Assembly: GCA_021820825.1 (NCBI GenBank)
Contig: JAKADD010000181.1
Coordinates: 1 to 5,791, forward strand
Source: Bacillota bacterium
GTDB taxonomy: Bacteria; Bacillota; Bacilli; Alicyclobacillales; SLC66
Direction: 5' to 3'
DNA length: 5,791 bases
Shown: piece after piece, positions 1 through 5,750 of the stretch
Layout of the letters: the number at the start of each line of letters is the position of its first letter
Position numbering within the stretch: the first letter of the stretch is position 1
Notes under the pieces: model-generated
The model's input: only the letters and a program-made list of their open reading frames with translations
Databases searched by the model: none
Told to the model about the DNA's origin: nothing
Program-made: the position numbers and the translations under genes

Positions 1-654
1 GTCCGCGACGAAACGCTGGTGATCGCCTACGATGAACACGGCGATATGGCGCCGCGGCTGTGGTGGCTGATGAATTATTTTGGTCATGAACGCGTTGCTG
101 TTCTGCGGGGCGGGATTGGCGCGTGGCGCGCTGCCGGATATCCACTTGCGACAGGTTCGACGCAGCCTGCGGACGAAGGTTTGGCGCGCGCGGCTGGCGC
201 TGGCAGTCCGGCAAGACGGCGCAGCCCGCACAGCCCGCGCAGCGATCTGGTCATCGATTACGCAGGAATACGGAACATGATCGGCGGCGCGCTCTCTGGA
301 AGTCACCTGGTTGATGCGCGCGCCCTGCCTCGCTATCGCGGCGAGTACGAACCGATTGACCCTGTGCCGGGGCATATCCCCACCGCGGTCTGTTTCAGTT
401 GGGAAGACACCGCCGCCCTGATCAGCGGCGAGGATTCAGAAGCCAGGTTGAGGGAGCGCTTCGCGCCTCTTCTGGACGGCGGCGAGATCGTGGTATATTG
501 TGGATCGGGGGTGACTGCCTGTACGAATCTGCTGGCTTTGCACAGTCTCGGAGTCACGGCAAAACTGTACGCGGGAAGTTACAGCGACTGGTGTTCCTAT
601 CCAGACAACCCTATCGCCAAGGGTGATGATGCGGCGGGCGACAGGGAGAGCTGA
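1..654 (+). CDS. Two-domain rhodanese-type sulfurtransferase, 5'-truncated by window edge
   Basis: This is the C-terminal 217 residues of a thiosulfate/3-mercaptopyruvate sulfurtransferase, which moves sulfane sulfur from a donor to cyanide or thiol acceptors in the cytoplasm. The frame is open from the first base (reading VRDETLVIAYD), so the GTG at 19 is an internal Val codon, not a start. The first rhodanese domain is represented by its end: the RLWWLMNYFGHERVAVLRGG block followed by AWRAAGYPL. The second, catalytic domain runs from about base 250 and has VDAR, RYRGEYEPIDPVPGHIP and the active-site loop YCGSGVTA, with the persulfide-carrying Cys at codon 499-501. It ends with the usual LYAGSYSDW and a short acidic tail. 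The interdomain linker (about bases 160-255) is rich in Ala, Arg, Ser and Pro. It converges on the response-regulator gene, and no clear terminator is visible in the 33-bp gap. Family assignment is secure; the physiological donor is not known. Confidence 0.93.
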   Translation, partial: VRDETLVIAYDEHGDMAPRLWWLMNYFGHERVAVLRGGIGAWRAAGYPLATGSTQPADEGLARAAGAGSPARRRSPHSPRSDLVIDYAGIRNMIGGALSGSHLVDARALPRYRGEYEPIDPVPGHIPTAVCFSWEDTAALISGEDSEARLRERFAPLLDGGEIVVYCGSGVTACTNLLALHSLGVTAKLYAGSYSDWCSYPDNPIAKGDDAAGDRES

Positions 655-687
655 CACGCCTGCCCTATTTGGATTATTACTGCTCCC

Positions 688-1392
688 CTAGAGATCGATC
701 CACTTCCATTTGACCGCGAGCAGAATCGCTCCCGTGCGATCATACACGCCGAGTTTGGCAAGGATGTGGCTGACGTGGACCTTCACAGTTTTTTCGGTGA
801 TCCCCAGTTCGGCGCCGATCTGTTTATTCGCGAGTCCGCGGCACAGACAGGTCAGCACATCGCGCTCGCGCGGCGTGAGCGGTTCCGGCAATGCGGCGTT
901 TTCCACTCCTGACATGCCGGGCGGGGCGGCGAAAGTACGCACAGGCGGCGGTTCAGGTCGCGGTTGCGCCGTACTCTCGCGCAGTGCGGCCAGCGCCAGA
1001 GGTTCCAGCACGATCTGGCCCGTCGCTACCTGGCGGATGGCGCCGAGCAGTTCATCCGGTTCTGCCGTTTTTTGCAGGAAACCGTGTGCTCCGGCTTTGA
1101 TTGCGGCAATGATGCGTTCGCTGTCGGTGTATGAACTGAGCGCGATGATGTGCATTTGTGGACATGCATTTGCAATGGCCGTTATGGCGCTGACGCCGTC
1201 GCCCCCCTCTCCCAGCACCAGATCCATGAGAATCACGTCAGGCGCCAGCGTCTGCGCCAGTTGCAGCGCCTCCACCGCAGAGTCCGTTTCGCCGACGACG
1301 CGGATGTCCTCTGCGAATTGCAAGAATGCCCGCAAGCCTTCACGGACCATTTTGTGGTCATCGACAATCAATAACCGGATCGCTTCCGTCAT
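688..1392 (-). CDS. NarL/FixJ-family response regulator (receiver + LuxR-type HTH)
   Basis: This 234-residue DNA-binding response regulator is the partner of the histidine kinase directly upstream. The receiver domain (about residues 4-122) has the acidic pair D11-D12, the predicted phosphoacceptor D57 in DVILMDLVL, S86 in IALSSY, and the conserved K108 in GFLQKTA. The LuxR-type helix-turn-helix (about 170-232) contains LTPRERDVL, NKQIGAELGITEKTVKVHVSHILAKLGV and a short C-terminal tail. Between them lies an unusually long linker (about 138-169) rich in Pro and Ala. The ATG at 1392 is preceded by AAGGGGGT, but the spacing to the start is about 12 nt, longer than ideal, so initiation may be weak or coupled to the kinase gene. 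It lies 82 bp downstream of the kinase stop, on the same strand. Its target genes cannot be read from the window; autoregulation is possible. NarL/YhcZ-type family membership is known-family reasoning. Confidence 0.95.
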   Translation of the reverse strand: MTEAIRLLIVDDHKMVREGLRAFLQFAEDIRVVGETDSAVEALQLAQTLAPDVILMDLVLGEGGDGVSAITAIANACPQMHIIALSSYTDSERIIAAIKAGAHGFLQKTAEPDELLGAIRQVATGQIVLEPLALAALRESTAQPRPEPPPVRTFAAPPGMSGVENAALPEPLTPRERDVLTCLCRGLANKQIGAELGITEKTVKVHVSHILAKLGVYDRTGAILLAVKWKWIDL

Positions 1393-1474
1393 AGGCGCAG
1401 TAAGACCCCCTTGAATATGTCGGCGCTGTGTATTGCAGGTTCAGTTCACGTGTTGCCGGCGATTTTTGCGCCCA

Positions 1475-3064
1475 TCAGATCTGTCTGGTAAACGTCACTC
1501 GCGTGCTGACGCCAGGACTCGACATGACGCTCAACTCGCCGCCGATGGCAGTGGCCCGCTGTCGCATGGAGGACAATCCGATCCCCGCGTGCTCGGCGGA
1601 ACCGGGGAAGAATCCGCGCCCATCGTCTTCGATGGTCAATTTCAGGAGGCCGTCGTCTTCGTACACGCTCAGCCACACATGTACTGCCTCCGCATGTTTC
1701 ATGGTGTTTTGCAGCGCTTCGTCAATGATTTTGCATAGTTGCTCCAGATCGCGGCCGGACAGGTCTGGTTCCTTTCCGACATGCACGCGCGCGCGCAGGC
1801 CGCCCTGCAGCGTGAGCCGGTGCGCCTGCTCACGCAAATACGCCCCGAGTGTCAGATGGGGAGTTTCGCGCTCGCGCAGCGTAGAGACAACGGTTTTCAT
1901 CTCCTGCTGGCTCTCCTGCAGCAGCGCCGCCACACGCGTCAGCGTCTGCGCCGCGTTGGCGGCGTGTTCAGGCAATGCGAGCAAGGCGGCTTTTGTTAAC
2001 AGCGCAGCGGAGAACAGACGCTGATTGACGGAATCGTGCAGGTCGGCGGCGATCTGTCTGCGTTCCGACCAGGCGGCGGCCTGCGCCATCTCTGCGTGCA
2101 ATTCCACGTTGTCCAGGGCGGCGGCCACGTAAGTCGCCAGACTCTGCAAAATTTGCGCGTCGGTCTCTGAAAATGCGGACGGCGACGAACTCTCCGCATA
2201 TACATACAGCCCCGTGTCGCCGATGCAGGCGGACAGACTGCTGCAGGCGTCGGCAAGCAGGTGGGGAGCAATGGTCCTGCGGGCCTCTGCGATTTCAGCT
2301 GCGCTCCAGTAGGAGTAATGAGTGTGTTTCTCAGAATCGTGATCGGGAGCGACTTCAGAGAGAGCCAGAATCTCGCCGTCGATACCGCGCATGGCAACCA
2401 CGCCTGCGATGGGAAAGCCGAAACGCGTCGTCGCGATGTCGACGGCGCGCTGATAAATATCGCTCTTTTCGCGCAGCGCAAAGAGCTGCTGGCCTAGCGG
2501 CAACAATTCCCGAAACTGCTCACCGCGCGCGATCACAGTCTGCATGCTGTCGTCGCGCTCCAGAGCGATGGCCAACTGGTTGCCAATTGCAGAGAGCAGC
2601 GCGAGCATGTCCTCCGACAACAGCGCCCGTCCTGCGGCGGCGACATTGAGAATTCCGAGCGCGCGACGCTTGCCGCGCAGCGGAACGCTGGCGTGGAAAA
2701 TCAGTCCTCTTTTGTCTCCCTGTGCATGATCGAGTCTGCTGCATTTAACGACGTTCACAGCGCGATCTAGCTGCTCGGCGGCGAACTGTGCCTGACACTC
2801 GCACCAGCCGTCGCGCAGTGGCTGACAGTCCTGTTCACTGAGCGCCGGGGGCAGCCCTGTATGCGCGATGGCGTGAAATGTGCGGCTGCCCTCGTCGTAA
2901 CGAAACGCCCACGCGCTATGCAACCCCAGAATGGCGACCAGACGCGGCAGCAACTGGTTCATCGCATTCGGCGCACTGGCAGCTTCATTCAGAGTCAGCG
3001 CGATCTCTTTCAAGATAGCGATGCGATCAGATCCGACGGGTGCGGCGAGCGGGTTCAGTTCCAT
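1475..3064 (-). CDS. Soluble double-GAF sensor histidine kinase (HisKA_3/NarX-DegS class)
   Basis: This 529-residue protein autophosphorylates on His and should pass phosphate to the downstream NarL-type regulator. I see no transmembrane segment or signal peptide, so it is probably cytoplasmic. Two GAF-like sensory regions occupy about residues 17-170 and 185-318. The dimerization/phosphoacceptor region has ERRQIAADLHDSVNQRLFS with the predicted phospho-His H343. The ATPase domain has the N-box IIDEALQNTMKHAEA (E449, N453, H457), the G1 motif EDDGRGF (about 479-485) and GIGLSSMRQRA (494-504), and ends in VTFTRQI. The first GAF contains C80, C88, C90 and C108, spaced C-x7-C-x-C-x17-C; GAF kinases of the AirS/YhcY type sense oxygen or redox, in AirS through a [2Fe-2S] cluster, so a similar role is plausible but inferred. 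The ATG at 3064 has AAAGGGGG 8 nt upstream. The QueA-like gene stops 60 bp before it. Confidence 0.95.
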   Translation of the reverse strand: MELNPLAAPVGSDRIAILKEIALTLNEAASAPNAMNQLLPRLVAILGLHSAWAFRYDEGSRTFHAIAHTGLPPALSEQDCQPLRDGWCECQAQFAAEQLDRAVNVVKCSRLDHAQGDKRGLIFHASVPLRGKRRALGILNVAAAGRALLSEDMLALLSAIGNQLAIALERDDSMQTVIARGEQFRELLPLGQQLFALREKSDIYQRAVDIATTRFGFPIAGVVAMRGIDGEILALSEVAPDHDSEKHTHYSYWSAAEIAEARRTIAPHLLADACSSLSACIGDTGLYVYAESSSPSAFSETDAQILQSLATYVAAALDNVELHAEMAQAAAWSERRQIAADLHDSVNQRLFSAALLTKAALLALPEHAANAAQTLTRVAALLQESQQEMKTVVSTLRERETPHLTLGAYLREQAHRLTLQGGLRARVHVGKEPDLSGRDLEQLCKIIDEALQNTMKHAEAVHVWLSVYEDDGLLKLTIEDDGRGFFPGSAEHAGIGLSSMRQRATAIGGELSVMSSPGVSTRVTFTRQI

Positions 3065-3072
3065 GGCGGCGG

Positions 3073-3080
3073 CCCCCTTT
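3073..3080 (-). promoter_or_regulatory. Ribosome-binding site of the histidine kinase
   Basis: On the minus strand AAAGGGGG lies 8 nt before the ATG at 3064. It supports this start for the kinase, even though the ORF sits close behind the QueA-like gene. Confidence 0.7.
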
Positions 3081-3124
3081 TTGCCACAGGCAGGGTTGGG
3101 TTACTCGATTGGTTGAACGGAATT

Positions 3125-4177
3125 TCAGGACCGTACGACGAGACTCACATCGCCAAATTCGTGCCACTCGTACCCACGTTCCAGCGCCTCGCAGTATCCT
3201 CTCTCAAGGAGCGGCCGTTTTGCGAAGGCCAGCAACAGCGCAAGGTGGCTCGTGTGATTGTCGTGCATGCCAGTGATGAGTGCGGAGACAATCTGCGGCG
3301 GTGTGTCCGGCGTCACGAGATGGCGAGTCCAGCCAGAGCATTCTGCGATTTCTTTGCGTTCGTTCCATACGCCTTCCAGCGCTCGCACCACGGTTGTTCC
3401 AACGGCCACGATCCGGCGGCCGTCCTGAATCGCGGAGCGGATCGCTGCGGCGGTGGCTGCGGGAATAGTATACCACTCAGGAAGAACGGGATGATCGTCA
3501 AGGCGCCCTTGCACTTCATGGCTCGACAGCCCGGTGTGGAGGGTGAGAGAACGGATCTGCACACCGCGCCGCGCCAGTTCACGCAGGCTGCGATGGGTGA
3601 ACGGCCGCCCTGCGGACGGCATCTCGGCCGAACCGGGAACACGTGCAAAAATCGTCTGGTAGTCGCTGATCGGCACATCAGCCTGGATATAGTCGTACCG
3701 TATCGGTTCCCCAAGTTGCCGCGCCAGAGTCCACAGTGGCTGTTGCGCCTGTGCGATCCACAACCTTGTGTCGGGGTGATAGGCTCCTGCGATTGTGACA
3801 GTACAGTCGCCAATCTGAACCCTGTCTCCGTTTGCAAATGGGGTGGGATCCGGCGCTCCGTCTGCGCCCCGCCGTTCCACAATGTACGCGCCGTCAGGCA
3901 GTTCAACCGCCACATGCAGTCGCAGCGGCGCTCCCTGAAAGCAGGCGGGGAGCGCGGCGGTCATTGTGGCGGAGGTATTGACGATCACGAGATCGCCTGC
4001 CCGCAGGCAGGCTGCCAGTTGGGTGAACCCACAGTGCGCAATGGCGTTTCGCGGATCGTCAATGACCAGCAGTTTCACGTCATCGCGACCGCGTTTTCGC
4101 CATTCAGCCGGACTCACAGCAGGCTTTGCGGTACTTGTGGAAGTGAGCGTCAGATCATTTGCGGTAAGCTGTGACAT
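3125..4177 (-). CDS. QueA-like protein (S-adenosylmethionine:tRNA ribosyltransferase-isomerase family), divergent
   Basis: The product (350 residues from the chosen start) belongs to the QueA family. True QueA transfers and isomerises the ribosyl group of S-adenosylmethionine onto 7-aminomethyl-7-deazaguanine in tRNA, making epoxyqueuosine. Family landmarks in order are RDDVKLLVID (about 31-40), AGDLVIVNTSAT (60-71), SDYQTIFA (171-178), SAEMPSAGRPFT (183-194), GVQIRSLTLHTGL (205-217), RRIVAVGTTVVRALEG (254-269) and FGDVSLV (341-347). Several canonical blocks are changed: NDTRV-type is NTSAT, AAPTAGLHFT-type is EMPSAGRPFT, and the NFHLPxSTL-type block is TGMHDNHTSHLAL. It may therefore be a paralogue with a different or modified activity; no other queuosine gene is visible here. 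An upstream in-frame ATG at 4219 would overlap the SDR gene; the ATG at 4177 is chosen because GGGAGGG lies 7 nt before it. It begins 13 bp after the SDR stop, suggesting translational coupling. Confidence 0.85.
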   Translation of the reverse strand: MSQLTANDLTLTSTSTAKPAVSPAEWRKRGRDDVKLLVIDDPRNAIAHCGFTQLAACLRAGDLVIVNTSATMTAALPACFQGAPLRLHVAVELPDGAYIVERRGADGAPDPTPFANGDRVQIGDCTVTIAGAYHPDTRLWIAQAQQPLWTLARQLGEPIRYDYIQADVPISDYQTIFARVPGSAEMPSAGRPFTHRSLRELARRGVQIRSLTLHTGLSSHEVQGRLDDHPVLPEWYTIPAATAAAIRSAIQDGRRIVAVGTTVVRALEGVWNERKEIAECSGWTRHLVTPDTPPQIVSALITGMHDNHTSHLALLLAFAKRPLLERGYCEALERGYEWHEFGDVSLVVRS

Positions 4178-4184
4178 GGGCGTT

Positions 4185-4191
4185 CCCTCCC
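4185..4191 (-). promoter_or_regulatory. Ribosome-binding site deciding the QueA-like start
   Basis: GGGAGGG on the minus strand is 7 nt before the ATG at 4177 and touches the TAG stop of the SDR gene (4191-4193). It argues for the internal Met over the upstream in-frame ATG at 4219, and for coupled translation of the two genes. Confidence 0.8.
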
Positions 4192-4940
4192 TAACTTTCC
4201 CGGATTCGGCCAGCCACAATGCGCAGACGCGCAGCAGTGGCTGGCACAGACCCAGTCAGCAGGTCTGCGATTGCCGCCGCCACAGTGGCGGGGTCCGCCA
4301 ATGCGCTCGCATCGTCGGGAATGGCCATGCGATGCATCGCGGTGTCCATGTCGCCAGGATCAACGGCGTAGACGCGTACTCCCTGCGGACCCCACTCCGC
4401 AACTGCCGTTTTGGAGAGCAGATCAAGCGCAGCCTTGCTGGCGCCATAGGCGCCCCACTTTTCATAGCCGCCGATCGCGGCGTCGCTGGACACATTGACG
4501 ACAACGGCGAAGCGGCTCTGCCGAAGGTGTGGATAACTGAGTTGCATCAGCCGTAAAGGGGCGAACGCATTGACTGCGAACACCTGACTGATGAGCTGCC
4601 CATCCGTGTCCAGAAGTGTCGGTAAGGGAACCTGGCCGAGTGTGGATGCGTTGTTGACGAGGGCGTCAAGCTGGCCATAGTGTCTGAGAGCGGCCTCGAT
4701 GAGCGCCAGTCGCAACGACTCATCCGCCACATCGCCTGCCAGCGCCGTCAGCGCGCCCGGCGAACCAAGGGTTCTAAGCGAATGCGCCGCAAGCTCCAGA
4801 CGCTCACCGTTTTGCGCGCATATCGCAACGTTCCAGCCAGCCGTCAGCAGTTCTCGCCACAACGCATAACCGAGGCCCTGACTTGCGCCTGTGATGATCG
4901 CTGTCGGATGTCCAAAACGCGTACTGTTTGCCGATTCCAT
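4191..4940 (-). CDS. Short-chain dehydrogenase/reductase (classical SDR)
   Basis: This 249-residue protein is a NAD(P)-dependent oxidoreductase of the classical SDR family with a Rossmann fold. Visible motifs are the cofactor-binding TGASQGLG (residues 17-24), the stabilising NNAS (96-99), the catalytic N124, the serine in VNVSSD (S152), and YGASK with catalytic Y165 and K169. A VDPGDMDT block (193-200) follows the active site. The substrate cannot be told from sequence; the position after the second beta strand (ICAQN) has no acidic residue, which would suit NADP(H), but this is a weak inference. The ATG at 4940 has GTGGAGGGG about 7 nt upstream, a near-ideal site. It heads the likely SDR/QueA-like/kinase/regulator unit. 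Two operator-like dyads lie just upstream of its ribosome-binding site, suggesting local repression or activation. No truncation is seen. Confidence 0.93.
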   Translation of the reverse strand: MESANSTRFGHPTAIITGASQGLGYALWRELLTAGWNVAICAQNGERLELAAHSLRTLGSPGALTALAGDVADESLRLALIEAALRHYGQLDALVNNASTLGQVPLPTLLDTDGQLISQVFAVNAFAPLRLMQLSYPHLRQSRFAVVVNVSSDAAIGGYEKWGAYGASKAALDLLSKTAVAEWGPQGVRVYAVDPGDMDTAMHRMAIPDDASALADPATVAAAIADLLTGSVPATAARLRIVAGRIRES

Positions 4941-4947
4941 AAAAAAT

Positions 4948-4956
4948 CCCCTCCAC
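4948..4956 (-). promoter_or_regulatory. Ribosome-binding site of the SDR gene
   Basis: GTGGAGGGG on the minus strand lies 7 nt (an A/T run) before the ATG at 4940. It is immediately next to the downstream dyad, so a protein bound there would sit over the start of the message or the promoter end. Confidence 0.8.
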
Positions 4957-4957
4957 T

Positions 4958-4995
4958 TTTCACTGCATGGTGAAAGTCTTCACCGCATGGTGAAA
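4958..4995 (-). repeat. Tandem operator-like dyads upstream of the SDR gene
   Basis: Two copies of the core GCATGGTGAAAG (+ strand) start 20 bp apart, close to two DNA turns. Each copy is itself a dyad: the first is TTTCAC-N6-GTGAAA (4958-4975), the second TTCACC-N4-GGTGAA (4979-4994). This is typical of binding sites for a dimeric repressor such as a TetR- or MarR-type protein. No such regulator gene is in the window. The repeats are seen directly; the operator function is inferred. Confidence 0.6.
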
Positions 4996-5074
4996 GCGTA
5001 AGGGATCGTCGGCAACTGCACATCTGCCAATGGGAGTATGCGACGTCTGCCGCGTATAAGACGATAGTCGTAGC

Positions 5075-5092
5075 TGTTGATTGTGTTGATTG
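5075..5092. repeat. Tandem 9-bp direct repeat
   Basis: TGTTGATTG occurs twice without a gap, 5075-5083 and 5084-5092, in the intergenic region between the cyclophilin and SDR genes. It could be an additional binding site upstream of the SDR promoter or a chance microrepeat. No confident -35/-10 pair for the SDR gene could be picked out nearby. Confidence 0.45.
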
Positions 5093-5100
5093 CAGCCCGC

Positions 5101-5136
5101 CTGCGCCTCAGTTCCTGAAGCTGCGCTGAGACGCAG
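5101..5136 (-). terminator. Hairpin downstream of the cyclophilin gene, possible terminator
   Basis: Arms CTGCGCCTCAG (5101-5111) and CTGAGACGCAG (5126-5136) form an 11-bp stem, all pairs matching in the minus-strand transcript apart from one G-U wobble, with a 14-nt loop. It lies 32 bp beyond the cyclophilin stop. No T-run follows on either strand, so it is not a classical intrinsic terminator. It may instead stabilise the 3' end of the message or weakly separate the cyclophilin transcript from the SDR unit. Confidence 0.5.
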
Positions 5137-5168
5137 TGAATGTGGGGCGGCGCCGGAGATGCCGGAGA

Positions 5169-5612
5169 TCACTCCGCGTCCGTTACGCGCACTGTCTGCA
5201 TGCGGTCGCCCTGTTTCATGCGGTCTATGTATTCTTCGCCAGACAGCATCTGACCAAAGACGGTGTGGTTGCCATCCAGATGAGCGGTGGTCTTGCGATC
5301 ATGTACGATAAAAAACTGTGAACCGCCCGTATCGCGCCCCGCATGCGCCATCGACAGCGCGCCGCGCTGGTGCTGGTGGGGATTGCCCACCACCTCGCAT
5401 TTGATGGTGTAACCAGGTCCGCCGCTGCCATTTCCCTTCGGACAGCCCCCCTGGGACACAAACCCAGGAATGATGCGATGAAACGTCAGTCCATCATAAA
5501 AGCCCGAGTTCGCCAAAGATTCAAAGTTGGCCACTGTGCCGGGAGCATGCTCTGCAAACAGGTCAAACTCCATCACATCGCCTTTTTCCATGGTGATCGT
5601 CGCTTTTTTCAA
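5169..5612 (-). CDS. ppiB: Cyclophilin-type peptidyl-prolyl cis-trans isomerase
   Basis: This 147-residue cytoplasmic protein catalyses cis-trans isomerisation of peptidyl-proline bonds and assists folding. It has the single cyclophilin domain: [11 protein letters not shown] (24-34), [13 protein letters not shown] (44-56), [10 protein letters not shown] (64-73), [20 protein letters not shown] (83-102) and [11 protein letters not shown] (111-121). By known cyclophilin alignment the active-site residues R46, F51, Q54, F101 and H116 are present, while the tryptophan that binds cyclosporin in human cyclophilin A is replaced by H111, as in other small bacterial forms that vary there. The start is taken as the TTG at 5612 (TTGAAAAAAGCG), because GAAGGAGA lies 7 nt upstream and the family's N-terminus begins with KKATI; the in-frame ATG at 5672 would add 20 residues unlike the family and would place the start at the promoter. 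A 228-bp gap separates it from the SDR gene, so it is probably its own transcript. Confidence 0.94.
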   Translation of the reverse strand: MKKATITMEKGDVMEFDLFAEHAPGTVANFESLANSGFYDGLTFHRIIPGFVSQGGCPKGNGSGGPGYTIKCEVVGNPHQHQRGALSMAHAGRDTGGSQFFIVHDRKTTAHLDGNHTVFGQMLSGEEYIDRMKQGDRMQTVRVTDAE

Positions 5613-5619
5613 CGCGCAT

Positions 5620-5627
5620 TCTCCTTC
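5620..5627 (-). promoter_or_regulatory. Ribosome-binding site defining the TTG start of the cyclophilin
   Basis: GAAGGAGA on the minus strand, 7 nt before TTG at 5612. It is the evidence for a non-ATG start. Confidence 0.8.
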
Positions 5628-5663
5628 GCAGGGTATCTGTTTTGACTGCCTGTGCCACGTACC

Positions 5664-5692
5664 AGTATACACTGCTGAACAGGTTCTTTCAT
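5664..5692 (-). promoter_or_regulatory. Candidate promoter of the cyclophilin gene
   Basis: On the minus strand a -10-like TATACT (5664-5669) is preceded, with 17 bp spacing, by ATGAAA (5687-5692), which matches four of six bases of the housekeeping -35. Transcription would start near 5657, about 45 bp before the TTG start codon. The -10 overlaps a short CAGT-ATAC-ACTG dyad (5663-5674). It is a plausible vegetative promoter, not a proven one. Confidence 0.5.
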
Positions 5693-5701
5693 CCCGGCGT
5701 C

Positions 5702-5710
5702 TGATATAAT
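5702..5710 (+). promoter_or_regulatory. Extended -10 promoter element, rightward
   Basis: TGATATAAT on the + strand is an exact extended -10 (TGnTATAAT). No good -35 is seen 16-18 bp upstream, which extended -10 promoters can tolerate. It would start transcription near 5717, leading out of the window, divergently from the cyclophilin gene. Confidence 0.55.
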
Positions 5711-5750
5711 AGATGGGCAGAGAAACGTACCGGAATCAGTACCTTGTTCC

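Noticed and set aside
655..687. Shared terminator between the convergent sulfurtransferase and regulator genes
   Set aside because: Only weak 4-bp pairings (AGGG/CCCT) and no T-tract were seen in or around the 33-bp gap.
710..1414. 234-codon + strand frame opposite the response regulator
   Set aside because: Ser/Arg-rich shadow of the regulator codons, without motifs or a suitable ribosome-binding site.
1458..1472. GGCG-N7-CGCC hairpin between kinase and regulator genes
   Set aside because: Four base pairs only and no T-run; too weak to call a terminator.
1428..2024. 198-codon + strand frame opposite the kinase C-terminus
   Set aside because: Ser/Cys/Arg-rich composition reflects the reverse complement of the ATPase domain; no recognisable protein.
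2861..4174. 437-codon open frame on the + strand antisense to the QueA-like and kinase genes
   Set aside because: It mirrors two well-supported minus-strand genes, its translation is rich in Arg, Cys and Gly with no family motif, and long antisense frames are common in GC-rich DNA.
4178..4219. Earlier ATG (4219) for the QueA-like gene
   Set aside because: It would overlap the SDR end and lacks the GGGAGGG site that fits the ATG at 4177; the extra 14 residues do not match the family N-terminus.
5613..5672. Earlier ATG (5672) for the cyclophilin
   Set aside because: The extra 20 residues are unlike the family and the codon lies upstream of the candidate -10; TTG at 5612 has an ideal ribosome-binding site.
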